From NCBI GenBank assembly GCA_002900995.3, contig CM035312.1, forward strand, positions 1,674,001-1,738,000: 64,000 nt of DNA. Reading direction: 5' to 3'. The position numbers were made by a program, and so were the translations under genes. Below the pieces are notes generated by a model, which searched no databases, was not told the DNA's origin, and saw only the letters and a program-made list of their open reading frames with translations. Origin of the DNA: Ganoderma boninense. Its lineage: Eukaryota > Basidiomycota > Agaricomycetes > Polyporales > Polyporaceae. Positions 41,000 to 52,702 of this stretch are shown here, piece after piece (position 1 is the first letter of the stretch; each line of letters opens with the position of its first letter).

Positions 41000-43409
41000 T
41001 CACGCTCTGTTTGAGTCAGAGCTCAGCTTGGATCGCTTCGACGATGACGGATCGGGGGAGTCCAGCGGCGGCTGCGTGCTAGACCTGGTGGTGGCTCCAC
41101 CGTCCTCCCGCTGGGATAGAGTCCGCTTGAGAGATGCATGCGTGCGCCCGAAAATGGTCGGAGGTGGCATCAGCGCTGACTCCAAGTGGGATGCTCTGCC
41201 TGACGGCTGCAGGTGCATGGTCTTCCGCATCTCGATGTCGTGATTGTATTCGATGAGCGCCCCGGACATCTCATTCACGGGCAGGGGCCAGGTCACCCTG
41301 TCGTTGAGAGGCTCCTTAGGATACCGCACTTCTCCCTGCTTTCCGGCCCAATCGAAATCAATGAGGAAGGACGTTTTGGTGCCATCGGGGTTGACGTGCA
41401 GGATCACGTTCGGCGGGCGAAGATCGCCATGTACCAAGCCGTTCTTGTGAAGGAGAGCCAGACCTTCGTCGAGAGCTTTCAAGTCCTGCTGCGGGTCGAA
41501 GGTCTTATCCTTGTGGAGGAGGTACTCCTGGACAGTCCTGCCCAGCACTTGGTCCATGACGACCATTATGGCACCACCGACAACATCCTCAATACACCTT
41601 ATCGAAGGTGCATATCCCTTTCGGGCGAGGAAGTCGTGGGCTTCTCTGCCGTACTTGTCCACAAACTTGACATAGACAGGCCGGACCGACGTGATCGTGG
41701 GAGAGACAACGTGAAGGGGCGGTTCGGCGCTGTCGCGGAGAGACGACGATGAGGAGGAGCTGTTGTGGAGGGACGACGAGGTGAAGTCGTAGAGGGGCGA
41801 GGTGGAGGGCGTAGAGGAGTCGTCGTCGTCGTCGTCGTGAGGCAGGGGAAGAGAGGGGGTGGGGGTGACGGTGATAATCTCGGCCTGGTAGATAGCCCGG
41901 CCCTGAGTAGTGAAGACCGAGTCGTTGAACTTCAGAGTAAAGTCATCATGCCGGAAGGGGATGCAAGGACCGCCAGCTTCGGCGACAACGCAGGGGGCAG
42001 GAAGGAGATGCTGAGCGCCGTCCCGAGCACCCATGTGATTCTCCTCGTAGAACTGCGCCACCGCTTGCATTGCGTTCTTGAGGACCTGGAAGCAACGTAC
42101 ACGCTTCATCTTCATCTCTTCGGTGGCTCCGCGCTTCAACGAGAGAGACATGATGAGCATTTCGGTGGAATAGACCCTATCGGTGAAAATCGCCCCGTCT
42201 ACGTGTAGCAGATATCCTGTCGCGGCGATGATGATGCAGGGACAGCATGTCGAGAAGAAGATGGGGCGTTTCTACAGTGAACGTCAGGGAAGGATAGACT
42301 ACGAAGATTAGCTTTCTACTTACCTGGGGATGGAGAAACAAGCGTCTGAACCCGTAAAGGGCCTGCGATGGACCCGATCCCCCGTTCCCTTCCCTATGCT
42401 TCGCCTCTCCAATGACCAAAGGGATCTCTTCGCCGTAAGGAGTGGTGCACGTAATCACGAAATCCAACTCTGCATCTGGTTTATCGGGCCGTCGAACGGG
42501 GTACTTCTTATGGAATCGGAGGTTCAATGGGAGGAGTCTCGGGAAGTGCTTCGCCAAGACGGCTAGGTAGTCGTCTTCGGTTTTGACAGAGTGCGCGGCC
42601 AAGTCCATGCAAAACTCCTCCACGATATCTTCTAACCCCTTGTCAACTACAACCTCGGACAGTTTCTGGTCGTTGTTCAACGTATGCCACATCTCCGCAA
42701 ATGCCCGGACATAGATCGCGACGTTAGGTCCAAGATTGTCAGCGAGCGGGTGACGGCCGTCGTGCATGGGAGCTCTGAGTTGCGCATACTCGTGGACGTG
42801 TCGCTCCTTTCCCGCCGAGCTCGGGCTGGGATTAGATGCCGTGGTATGGACCGGGCCATCCCATCCAGAACCGCCGTTCAGCTGCTGGAGATATGCATCC
42901 CTGCCTGAGTAAACGCAAATAAATGATTCAGTTCAGTGGAAACGCATGCCCATCAGACTAGTGACTCGCCATTCTCGAGATGATTCATTCCGAAAATCTC
43001 CTTCGGGTGACCAACAACATACAGTTGGACTAAGCCGGGTTTCGACTTCAAGATGTACTGCAACCTGTTCCGCAAGTTCTTGTAATCACATACGGGTTCC
43101 GACCTAAGGTGCTGGCCCTTCTCACTATACCAGTTCGTGACCGCATTGGCGTTGCTACATAGAGATTCCGGAAACGCGGAATGCTGAAATCTCACTGTGA
43201 GCTTCTCAAACCACCGGACAGGCCGATAGACTCACCTCATTCAAAATCCAATGCAGGGTAATCGAGGCCCACTTCGACTCGCCCCCAAACCAGGCAATGA
43301 CAGGGGTGATAACATCTTGAATTCAGGCCGTAGCGGGATTGAGGTTGACCGAGGAGAAATAAGGAGGGTAGTTAAGCATCACCCAGAAGGGGTGGGAGCG
43401 GACAGGCAT
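41000..43409 (-). CDS. PD-(D/E)XK-like domain fused to FunK1-type protein kinase (one early in-frame TGA)
   Basis: Four exons (43,409-43,236; 43,183-42,966; 42,900-42,324; 42,271-41,000) join in frame to 747 codons. The middle has DAELDFVITC and IPLVIGEAKHREGNGG, the D...E-x-K spacing of restriction-endonuclease-like folds. The C-terminal half is a fungal-type kinase: LHKNGLVHGDLRPPNVILHV carries the catalytic Asp, and FLIDFDWAGKQGEVRYP the metal site (DFD in place of DFG). A disordered Ser/Asp region sits between. Such nuclease-kinase fusions are expanded in Agaricomycetes and have been likened to Crinkler-type effectors; that link is inference. Codon 29 (43,325-43,323) is TGA in an otherwise open exon, so either the gene is nonsense-mutated or translation starts further in. 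Exon B uses a weak GTCACT donor. A GGTGTCGACC motif lies about 50 bp upstream of the ATG. Confidence 0.75.
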
Positions 43410-43457
43410 TTGGAAAGGAGGACAGCGAAATGGGGGATACCAAGTGGATCCCACAAT

Positions 43458-43467
43458 GGTCGACACC
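43458..43467 (-). promoter_or_regulatory. GGTGTCGACC motif upstream of the kinase gene
   Basis: Core GGTGTCGACC on the minus strand in the context TACTTTGGTGTCGACCATTG, with GTGGGATCC following. The same extended form occurs at 50,028-50,037 and 54,803-54,812. It points toward the kinase gene. Confidence 0.6.
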
Positions 43468-43817
43468 AAAGTAGGTTGGGCGTAAGGAAGTGGTGGAGGC
43501 TGGACAGACACGGAGGAGGGGGAGGGCGGGGAAGGGAAGGGTCGGAGCCTGGACGATAAGTAAGGGGGCGATGAATGGACGAACAACGTCGGGTGTTGTT
43601 TGTAGGAGCGTGAGAATCATGACGGGACCTGATCTATTCATCGGCTCCCCACTCTATCCAGCGTTATCCCCATCCACGACACCTCTTCATCTTCGTTTCA
43701 TCTGTCTGTCTGTCTCTCCTCTCTCTCTGAGAACCCTTCCGCTCTCCCCGCCGACTTTCACTTCCACTTCCTTTCATCCCCGCACCCACCTTGGTCATCT
43801 TTGTGCTATTTTCTGCT

Positions 43818-43980
43818 CGCCGCTCCCATCCCCTCCTCCCCGCCGCTCCCATCCCCTCCTGCCAACGCTCCCATCCCCTCCTGCCAACGCTCCCATCCCC
43901 TCCTGCCAACGCTCCCATCCCCTCCTGCCAACGCTCCCATCCCCTCCTCCCCGCCGCTCCCATCCCCTCCTGCCAACGCT
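43818..43980. repeat. 22-bp minisatellite, about 7.4 copies
   Basis: A tandem array of a 22-bp unit with two alternating first parts: CCGCCGCTCCCATCCCCTCC and CCAACGCTCCCATCCCCTCC. The order is A A B B B B A B (last copy partial). Because 22 is not a multiple of three, every frame stays open, which produces several false ORFs on both strands. It lies between the two GTGTCGACC motifs of this module. Unlike a CRISPR array there are no unique spacers. Confidence 0.9.
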
Positions 43981-44033
43981 CGCCACCCACTCTCACGATC
44001 CATACTCTAGATCCGGCAACTGTCCCTTGCTGC

Positions 44034-44043
44034 GGTGTCGACC
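44034..44043 (+). promoter_or_regulatory. GGTGTCGACC motif, plus-facing
   Basis: Core in the context TTGCTGCGGTGTCGACCGCG followed by GTGGGGC. The sequence downstream (CGTTGGACAACTCGAC, then TGATGAGCTCATCG) resembles that after the motif at 50,660-50,669, so the module 43.45-44.13 kb appears to be a diverged copy of the one at 50.0-50.75 kb. Confidence 0.55.
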
Positions 44044-44196
44044 GCGGTGGGGCTGCAAATCGTTGGACAACTCGACTTTTCCTCGCTGAGCGTCATTACG
44101 GTGCCGACTGTGATGAGCTCATCGCCTATGATCGTTTGGAGGATGTGATCATTGTACAAAGTAAGGAGCACGCGTTTACATGTCATGTATGCTAAC

Positions 44197-46460
44197 CTAC
44201 TCGAGGCCCGCTCCCTGTACGTTGCCCGCTCGCCCGCTGTACGCCTCTGCAACTCTGACAACCCACTCATACCCTTGGTCCGACCCACACAGTACTCCGT
44301 GAACGTATTCAGTAGAACGCGTGGAGGTCCAAACGTCGTCGTAAAAGGCGGCCGGCAGTTTGGTAACCGGAGGACGACGACTAACCCGGACAGTGGGGAG
44401 AGCATCTCTGGAGAAGGCCAGTCTTCGATCTTGACGATGGCGAAGCATTGGTACTGACCCTCTGTTGCTGTAGCCGCTCTGTTCCTTGAAACGTTCTGCG
44501 TCAATAGTCTCCATGACGGCGTCGAAGTCACGCCTCCACGGAAGCAGAGAGACCCGGTAGCATTTTCGGTGGGTAACTTCCTCCTCCGCAGATTCGTCAG
44601 AGCTCATGCTGTCCTTGCCCAAGATCTTGACTATGTCGAGGAACTCTCTCCAGCGTGTCTTCTCGAATGGTTCCGAAGCAAGTTGCATCTTCGTCGTACA
44701 GATATCAGAGCGTCGATCCCATCGCTATGAAATTTATGTTATGCAGGGACGTTGTCGTAATCTAGGTCCAACGCACCTTAAATCTGCGTTCTCGCTGTCT
44801 CGCTACGGTGCGCGTTTCTTCGCCTCTGCCAAAACGTCGCGTTTCCGCCTCCTCCAGGGATTCCACACGATTCTTCCCCGTTGTAGGATCTTGGATGATC
44901 TTCTGCTGCGCGTCCAGCCAACCTTTTCGAATTCGTTTGAATTTCTGAAGGATAGCGTCCTCCCAATACAACACTGACGCGTTGGCTGCTCGCCTGCCCT
45001 TCTTTGTTGTCCATTGCTCTGTCCCTTGTCTATCCCATAGCATGTGCGCGAGGTGGCTGCAAACCGCACAGTTCCAGGCGTTGTTGTAAGGCTCCTTATC
45101 AGTGAAGCGCAAGTCGGCTGTGTCAGGACCATGTCCCACCCCGTCCAGGTAGTGGTCAACTTCTTCACTAGGAGCTGCGACGTGAACGCTGTAGAAATCC
45201 TCGTCTGCGGGTGCTTGGAAGACCTCTGAGAAGAGGCGACGGACTTGTGTCAGATGCACGTTCCGATCGTCTGACTTCTTAAAACGCTCCTTCTCCGCAT
45301 TGACGGCTTTCTGGACTGACTGGACTTGGGCGTGATGACGTTGTGTCTGAGGCGAGAGGGGAGGCAGTCGATTGGACTCTGGCGATGACTGGGTGGGTGG
45401 GGAAGGGGAAATCTTCGTCGTCTGACGGTGCCAGTGACTGGCGTAGCGGTAATTGGCTGAAAGCTGATGGGCGTGTTTGAGGAGGATGCTGCTGATGGTT
45501 ACGATCATCTATGCTGTGATGGCGTACAGATACGGCACTACGTTGAGGTACAGCACCGGAAGAGATGGAGGGAGAGGCCCTGAAAGTGGACAGAGATTCT
45601 ACGCGAGATGCTGACTGAACAATGGCTGGACTGGTGCGAGTAGAGGAAGGGGGTGTGGTGTGGATAGGCTCATTGGAGGGTGCATCAGAGGAGGTGGGAC
45701 CGGGTTGAGAAGTCCTGACGCTATCCTGTGTGCTGCTTCCGCTGCCCATCGTGGTGCTGTTGGATCGCTGTTGGTTTAGGCGATTCAGTTGAATGCAGCA
45801 CTAAAAATACTTGATTCTTACCTGGATGCTGCTCATGAGCCTTGCTTCTAAGTTCCGTATTTCCTCCTCCCGCTCTGCCTTCGACTTCTCCCTTTCTTCT
45901 TTCAGCTCCTCCCGAACTGTCGTGAGAGCAGTGTTAAGCTCATCGCAACGATGTCCAATCCCTTCTATCACCAGGTTCTTCTCCACCAAGTCCTCTTTGA
46001 GACTAGCGATCTCGCGGAGACGATCGTAGATGGTGTCCCGGAACTCCCGCTCAGTCGCGGCGTGAGTGGCGGCGATTTCTTTTAGTTGACGCTCGTAAGA
46101 GGCAGCCCTCTGAATCCAGACCCTCTTGTCGTTCTCGTACTGCTGCAGCGCAGTTTCCCGATCTTCCAGGGCGGCGCGGACACGCCGGCTCTCCAACTTC
46201 GGGTGCTGGAGGCGCAGTAACGTATGGAGTTGGGAGAGCCGGGGGGAAAGAGGGTGGCGCGGTACCTCCACGACGCGAACCTTCGGGCTTCGCTCTACTG
46301 GCGATGACGGCTCCTCGGTGGATGTCTGGTGAGATGATCGGGAGGCAGGGATAACAGCACCAGACAGAGGGTCAGGCAGGACTGCATGATCACCACCGTT
46401 GGCTTGCGTGTCTTCGAAGGAGCCGGGCATAGCTGACTCCGCGGTGTACGCGATCAACAT
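44197..46460 (-). CDS. Uncharacterised Agaricomycete coiled-coil protein
   Basis: Exon 1 is 46,460-45,822 (ends at a CAG|GTAAGA donor). Exon 2 starts at 45,767. A further exon in another frame runs to 44,777 (AAG|GTGCGT). The last exon is 44,688-44,197, entered in phase 0. One boundary near 45,300-45,450 is unresolved, because two frames overlap there. Exon 1 encodes a long charged coiled coil (RETALQQYENDKRVWIQRAA ... EELKEEREKSKAEREEEIRN). The middle is Ser/Pro-rich. The C-terminal part has LTQVRRLFSEVF, KEPYNNAWN..., a SSDESAEEE acidic run and YRVSLLPWRR. I know this layout from Agaricomycete hypothetical proteins and know no function. A TATA box lies at 46,589-46,595. Confidence 0.68.
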
Positions 46461-46588
46461 AGATGGGCAGGTATATGAAGAAGCCTCCCAGCTGCGTCGA
46501 CACGCAACTAAGATAGAGATAGAGTAAGAAGATGAGCTACCGACGACCGACGTCGGAGAAGTACAGGTAACGCGTCCTTCCTGCTGAG

Positions 46589-46595
46589 TTTTATA
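46589..46595 (-). promoter_or_regulatory. TATA box upstream of the coiled-coil gene
   Basis: TATAAAA on the minus strand (context CACTATAAAACTC), 129 bp upstream of the ATG at 46,460. About 410 bp further on (46,596-47,006) separate it from the next gene and hold nothing recognisable. Confidence 0.5.
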
Positions 46596-47006
46596 GTGTC
46601 CGTCTCTGCGTGCCGTTCATTGTTGGCAGGGACCTAGATCTGGCTTCACGGAAATACATAAACTCCTGAACAAAGACACAAAAAGATTAATAATGTGGAC
46701 CATGTTCTCATCCCACCGAGATCAAATAACAATTGTCTCCTACGAATGCCCCGTTGTCCTATGACAAATTGTCGGCCGAGGATAACACGGGAAGCTGTGA
46801 ATTGAATGAGGGAGATGACGATTTTCGTGATGCTGCCGGTGCGCGCACGCACGCGCAGCGGACATAGCTTACCCTTCATTTTGTTCGACATCAAGCTGCT
46901 GCTAATTGTGATACATTTTGGGACGGAACTAGCGAACATTGACTACGTTACAAGATCCTACGTCTACCACGACGATGGGGCACGATTCGCGGAAAAGATG
47001 CGATTG

Positions 47007-49807
47007 TTACACCAGCATTCTGCGAAGTAAAATGTCTGTCGTCTCGCGAGACCTCTCGGTGAACTGCCGGGATCGCTTGTCCCAGTTCCTCAAAGACGTA
47101 CGCCATTGAACACCCTGCTTCGGCCCCGCTGTCCCTTGACGATACCTGTCGCGCAGCTTCTGGTACCAGTTCTCAGCAACAGGAGTCCACGTGGGATAGT
47201 CGAGCGAAGAGCCTTTGAAGTACGCAGGCAGAGGCCACCACATAGGATACGTGTCATTATCCAACCTCTCGTGAGGAGCGTCAGGTTCCTCAAAATACAT
47301 CCCAACGATGTTCGCCACCTCGGACTTGGTGAGTTCGTCGTCCATGTAAACGCAGTCGTCCTTCTCGTTGTGTAGGCGGAATCCAAACCCCAGCTGAAAC
47401 GACAGGGGGTCTGGTCCGTCCAATACGATATCGGGGGCCACCTCCTCGATTGCCAGCCGCCAAAGGATACCGCCAGCCAAGAGCGCCGCGCGTGCGAGAC
47501 TAGGATCCCGGAAGAGGTAACTACGACTGTATTCATACGCCTCGAAGTCTCCTGCCGTGAATACGTAGTTGAAGGGGCGGACGGTGAGACGGAGCGGAGG
47601 TCGAGGGTCTTGACACAGAGTACGGTGATTGGTCGCGGCTTCGGAATATATGAGCGTATGGAAGGATATCCCTGCAATCATGGGTGGTAAGCCAAAATTA
47701 TAAATGTGTGGCCAAAAAATTTACCAGAAGCAACCATCCACCTCCCGATATCATCCCAGGTTTGTTGAGATTGGATAGCTGCCGAAGCGGTAGTGGGATC
47801 CGCTACCGCGATAAACCACGGAGTCGGGTGCTCACATCGCTGATGGATGCACCACCAGAGCTGACTGCCCTCCTTGTCGCGCATAACAGAGAGGCGTAGA
47901 GGATGGCCTTTGGCCTTTAAGACCCGCTTCAGTTGATCCTGTGAGTCGTCGTGAAAGAGCCACCAATCAGCGGGCGGCGAAGTCTTCCGATCAAGCATGA
48001 AAGCGACCCATGCAATGAACTTCGACGCTCTTCCGGGCTCGTCTCTGAGGATATGCGTGCCATGGTCAGGAACATAGAAGCCAACAGCCTTGCAGGCATC
48101 GTCGAGGGAAAGGCGTTTGAAAGGCTGTGCTGTGATGTCGGAAGAACCCCATCGGAGACCGTGGAAACTCATCACCATCTCCATGAAACCGATGACGTTG
48201 GGAACTTCTTGTTCTTGGCCCGCGGGGGGTGGATTGGGGGGCCAAACGTGTGTAGCAACGTCTGGTTGCTGCGTTGGCTCGGGTGGACTGTCCGATGGAG
48301 GGAAGATGTCATCAGGAGGTGACGGGGCAAGCTTATTATCCCCTGGGTGGAAGAATGGATGGGAAGGACGATTTTCCCATACCGCCTCCTCGTAGTCGCT
48401 CTGATCGTTGTCCAAAAGCATGTCATACTCCTCCTCCATCGAGAAAGGAGTACCAACGATGTCCAAAAAGATTGCAACATCCCACTCATTGGCGACAGGG
48501 TCGTAGCGTTTACACGCCGGGGAGTACATTTCCCACACCGAGACGTGGCTCTTGCGAGGAACCAGATTGCGCGTCCATCGCATCGTGTTATCGTCGAAGT
48601 CCCACTCGTAGATCTGGTCGTGCCCCTTGGCAGTGATCGCGTAGGAGAACGCCCGCCTCTCTCGTTGGTGCCGAGCATCCCTCTGACGGGGCGACTCTAC
48701 AGTTTCAATAAACTTCTTTCGTGTGACAGCGCGTCGAGAGAAAAACGAGCCAGGAGTATCGGAAGACGTGAACTTAGGGAGAGAGGGAGTACGCTCGTTA
48801 GCGAGGACTGAATGACCCTTCCAATGGTACTCCCCTGTAGTATGATGGAGCAGGGCAACATCGTTGGACTCCATCGTCGCCGGTGGTGCTTGGTAGTCGG
48901 CGAAGTCCGAATAGTCGCCAGACTGGGAAATCCAGTCACCCCTAGCCGGAGGGAGATAGTCACCCACAACCACCGTAGGAGGGAGGGGGCGTTGCGTGCT
49001 GTGCGGAGGAGGACACCACTCCTTGAAAGCATCCAAGACGGGAAGCAAGGAGTTAGCCGGACCCCAGGCGATGTAGACCGGCACATTGGCTCTGATAAGG
49101 ACTTTGACGTAGTAGATCCAGGAGGCTGTTTCCTGGTCCGGGCGAATGAACACTCCAGCGCGCGAGACATTGGGCCGGAAGTCCGCCACGACGGTAGACG
49201 CGAGCTTGTCAACTACAGGCCCAGACACTTGTTTCTGGAGCAGGAGCTTATACCAGTAGTGATCATCTTTGGTGTGGTAGGTGATAATGGCGATGTGGAA
49301 TGAGATCATCGCGATGTGATACAAGAACTTTCTCCAGACGTAAAAGGCTCGGTTCAGAACGTCGGCCTTGTCCCTCGACCACTCCGTGTAGAATTCGCTG
49401 GAAGGGCCAGAGAACGACTGCTTGTCTAGACGAACAAGGACCGCGACAGCGGCCTGTAAGGTGTTCCGTAAATGGACGAGAGTGGCTTCAAGCTCGAATA
49501 GCTGCATCGCGTGGGCAACGCGGTACTCCGGAGGCTTTCCAGGAAGCTGACATTCTTCCAGGGGGGCGGTACCCTTGCGGTGAAACCGGAGGTTGCGGAA
49601 GAGCTGGCCTTCGAGGTGCGTCGCGGTCGGAATAAACGCTACCTCAAGATAATCCTTCTTGGCCCACATACAGCGGTGCCATGTGGACGGCGGGGCGTGC
49701 GATGAGGTCGGACTATCATCAACGGGTGGTACGCCCTGACGGGGGAACGAGGTGCGGGTCGGCGACACGTAGACTTGGCCGTCATGTAAGAAAACAGATA
49801 GCTTCAT
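47007..49807 (-). CDS. Large Agaricomycete protein of unknown function (915 aa)
   Basis: Two exons (49,807-47,725; 47,671-47,007) join in frame across a 53-bp intron to 915 aa. I recognise the general type from Agaricomycete genomes (segments like YIAWGPANSLLPVLDAFKEW, a late PMWWPLPAYFKGSSLDYPTW and a terminal region of the WRTSLRNWDKRSRQF kind) but no function or fold is known to me. It is rich in Trp, Tyr and Asp, lacks transmembrane segments and a signal peptide, and has a Pro-rich linker (PSPPDDIFPPSDSPPEP) near residue 500. Its promoter and first roughly 50 codons lie inside the 1.1-kb inverted duplication, and a truncated second copy of the start is at 55,033. Two GTGTCGACC motifs lie upstream. 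Confidence 0.8.
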
Positions 49808-50027
49808 GCTGCTGCAAACGACTCAGCGGAGCTCCGGAGAGTAGGGGATGAGGTACGTACTTGAGCCGCATGGTTGGTTACAAGCAATTCCCTGTGACCA
49901 AATCAGCACTAGCAACATAGGACGTGAAATTCATACGCACCGGAGCGAAACGTTGCGGCGAACACTAGGTGAAGCAAACGAGGGCGGCGACGGGCGTGCG
50001 GCGAGGAAAAGGAAAGAATCCCACAAT

Positions 50028-50037
50028 GGTCGACACC
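50028..50037 (-). promoter_or_regulatory. GGTGTCGACC motif, minus-facing, upstream of the 915-aa gene
   Basis: Core in the context CCTACTCTGGTGTCGACCAT followed by TGTGGGATTC, 220 bp upstream of the ATG at 49,807. It differs by only one or two bases over about 28 bp from the copy upstream of the kinase. Confidence 0.6.
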
Positions 50038-50659
50038 AGAGTAGGATTCAGGAGATGGGCGGAAGAGGGTAGACCAGACGAATGGAGGCGGGCGGAGATG
50101 GAGGCGGGCGGAGATGGAGGAGGGAGGGCGGACGGAGGAGGGCGGGCGAGTATGAGTATGATGAGGGAGCGCAGGCGGAGTGAGGTGAAGATAAGCTGAG
50201 CCGAGACGGAGTATAGAGATGGGAAGTCGAGGAAGTCGTCGAGGGGGTCGGGGGGGGTCGTCGGGGGGTCGGGGAAGTCGTCGTCGGGGGGGTCGGGGAA
50301 GTCGTCGAGGAAGTCGAGGAAGCCGGGGAAGCCGGGTACTGAAGTCAAGAAGCCGATGTTGAGCAGGGAGCGCCGATGTTGACCTTGACGTCGTCTCGTC
50401 CGCTCATTGGGTGGGCACCTGTACATGTGATCGCCGGAACCTCCTTCCACTTCAGGAGTCCGGCGCTCCGGCAGGTCGTCTCCGCTCTCGTCGGCCGCTC
50501 AGCGGCCATCGTCCCCCATCGTCTCCTTCTCCGCACCCACCGGCCTCTCACGTCTACGTCTCTTCGCCTCTACCCTCCGCCTCGCAATCCACCCTTCGCC
50601 GCCACTCGCCAACATCTACTCCCGAGATCGACTCCTCTCCGCCGACCTCTCCTTACTGC

Positions 50660-50669
50660 GGTGTCGACC
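50660..50669 (+). promoter_or_regulatory. GGTGTCGACC motif, plus-facing
   Basis: Core in the context CTTACTGCGGTGTCGACCGC followed by GGTGAGGCC. The same 28 bp recurs at 54,191-54,200 (inverted) and 57,597-57,606. Confidence 0.6.
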
Positions 50670-50805
50670 GCGGTGAGGCCCAAGCCCCCCATCGCCGGAC
50701 GACTCTTCCACCGTGGTGAGCTCATCGGACAGTCGTAGCTCGGAGCAATGCTAGGACCGCGTCATTGAACTAGGTGAGTGTACATTACATGCGCGATATT
50801 GGACA

Positions 50806-52394
50806 CTATCCCCCTAACACGTCGAACACAAATTCCCGTAAGGCTGGCCGGACACAGTCTTTCCACCAAGAAACGAGCCATCTTGGCGACCCATACCACT
50901 GTAGCATAAGTCAGCCCCCGTTTTTGCTCCTTTCCGAAAGACTTACCATCAAAACGATCACCGCGAACACTAGAAGGACGCCCATCACTGTCTTCAACAA
51001 GGCGTCGAACAGTTGCCCAACCATCGATTTGATTGTCGTGGATACTGTTCTTTGTGGTCTGCCGTATGCCACGCCAGGCTCCGAGAACTTGCCGGACGGC
51101 TTCCGCTTGATGCCAATCCGGCGTACCCAGAAGGATATAGAGGGGCTCCCACCGCCATCGGATGATGTGGCGCAAACAATTGTCGACCACTCTTCATCAC
51201 AGTAAGTCTGTCTCAATGTGTCACAACCGTGCAGTGGTCAAGGCAACTCAAATGGCTCATTTACAGTAACGCTTTGCACCATGTCGTCGGTGGCGTGTTG
51301 CAGTATGTCGACAGGTTTGCCCCCTTCAATCTTGAAGACGTAGACCCTCCCATGGTCGCTACCGGTGATCACACAACACCCGTTTTCGGCGAACATGATG
51401 GGTTTGGGTTTGGTCGTTAGCGACGACTGTTCAGTCAAGTACGTCCCTTCAATATTACAGGTAGGTAGCTGGTGCATGCTGAAGCCATCGATATGACAGA
51501 TGAGCGCAAGCCCCTTCTTCTCGTCAACTGTTGCGTGGCCGCTAAGATGATGTGAGTGGGCGACCATACTCAGTGCTTCCTAATTGCTTACATGACGTCA
51601 GTCAGCCACGCTGGTCGATCTAGATGTTGCCCTGTACTACCATCGAGGGTGTGGCTGTAGACAAATCAGTTCAGCCTCAATTAAAATATGTGCAGTTCGC
51701 CACTCACAGACAACCATCGTGTAGGCTAAAAACGTGGATGTTACCGTTTTCTTGAAAAGATAGGGCTCTTGGGATGGCGGTGAAGCTGTCCAACCCGAAG
51801 AGGTGATGGAATTCGCCTTTCCCTGCCCACTCGAAAGCGACGATATGACAGTCGAAGGTTCCTACGACAAGCCGCCAGACACTCCCTCTCCGTCTCACAG
51901 CTATGGCTGTGATCTCAGCACCTCCGCGTACTCAGAGACGTAGATACGAGTGGAAGATTTGTGTCTCGTATGTGCGTAAGAATTGCGGGATTTATGACAG
52001 ACTTGACAACCTACCTCTGCTGCTATAGACCACAAATGGAGGTAGCCAAACGAGGTGCCGATGACGAGGCTGTTATGGTCAAACCATGCTATCTGCGTCA
52101 CCGCGCCATCCACAACGTTGAAGAACTGTGGAACCTCGAGGAGGCGGCCAGCAGGGCCTGCTGTACAGATCTCAGGCTGCTTGCTGCCTGTGGTCTCCTG
52201 TTAGATGCTTTGCCAGCCCGACAGATCGCAACACTGTACGCACCGCCGTACGCACACATGCGACCATCTGGAGACATGGTGATCGCAAGGATCTTCTGCC
52301 CGATATTGCTGATGCGACCGGTGCATCTGTAGTGAGAGCTATCGTCGTCGTCGCTGCGGATTTGACTGGAAAACCCAAGCATGAAGCCTTCCAT
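50806..52394 (-). CDS. WD40-like propeller protein with C-terminal membrane anchor
   Basis: A multi-exon gene read from ATG at 52,394. Exon 1 is 52,394-52,244, exon 2 52,187-52,015, then exons covering about 51,925-51,712 and 51,567-51,265, and a last part 51,210-50,806. Propeller blades are visible: ILAITMSPDGRMCAYGG, VTQIAWFDHNSLVIGTSFGYLHLWS, RLVVGTFDCHIVAFEW, and the strong FAENGCCVITGSDHGRVYVFK blade. Near the C-terminus LFDALLKTVMGVLLVFAVIV forms one transmembrane helix, followed in the last exon by WYGSPRWLVSWWKD. This is a common Agaricomycete hypothetical family; partner and role are unknown. Internal splice sites after exon 2 are approximate. It diverges from the gene at 52,703 and lies in the spacer of the inverted duplication. 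Confidence 0.72.
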
Positions 52395-52702
52395 CCACGA
52401 TGAGTGAGGCAATGGGGAAATGGAGCACTTTGACTCAACAGGCCTAGGGTCGGTCGTGTTTTATTTCTAATGCGATGTCTAGATCTGGCTTTTTGCCGAT
52501 GAATCATATTAGCGTTCTCATCCTCCCACTCTTTTTATTGTGAAGCCGGCACACACCATCTACGCATTCCCTATTGTTGTACTGTATTCAGTTTTCTCAT
52601 CCACCCACGCCACACCCTCTTGGTCGGCGAGGAAAGTCAGCGTTGATCGGAATCCGACCTGACCTTAAAGTGCTCGCGTGCTTCACTGTCACCGCGACCG
52701 CG

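Larger units (their letters stand above)
49651..50780 (+). repeat. 1.1-kb inverted duplication, left arm
   Basis: This segment matches the reverse complement of 54,080-55,189 nearly perfectly. For example, the 120-codon frames at 50,376-50,738 (+) and 54,122-54,484 (-) are identical. The only sizeable difference I see is in a G/C-rich microsatellite at about 50,230-50,335, which is shorter in the other arm. It covers the first roughly 52 codons of the 915-aa gene, its promoter, and both GTGTCGACC motifs, and stops 26 bp before the stop codon of the WD40 gene. Confidence 0.93.

Noticed and set aside
43818..43980. CRISPR-like regular repeats
   Set aside because: Units are contiguous with no spacers, and the genome is eukaryotic. 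This is a minisatellite.
43664..44010. Overlapping ORFs rich in Trp-Gln-Glu-Gly or Pro-Ser on all frames
   Set aside because: Produced by the 22-bp minisatellite, whose unit length keeps every frame open.
50376..50738. 120-aa ORF identical at 54,122-54,484, looking like a conserved gene
   Set aside because: Identity is explained by the inverted duplication itself. Composition is Pro/Arg/Ser-rich and the frame does not survive in the third copy at 57,419-57,700.
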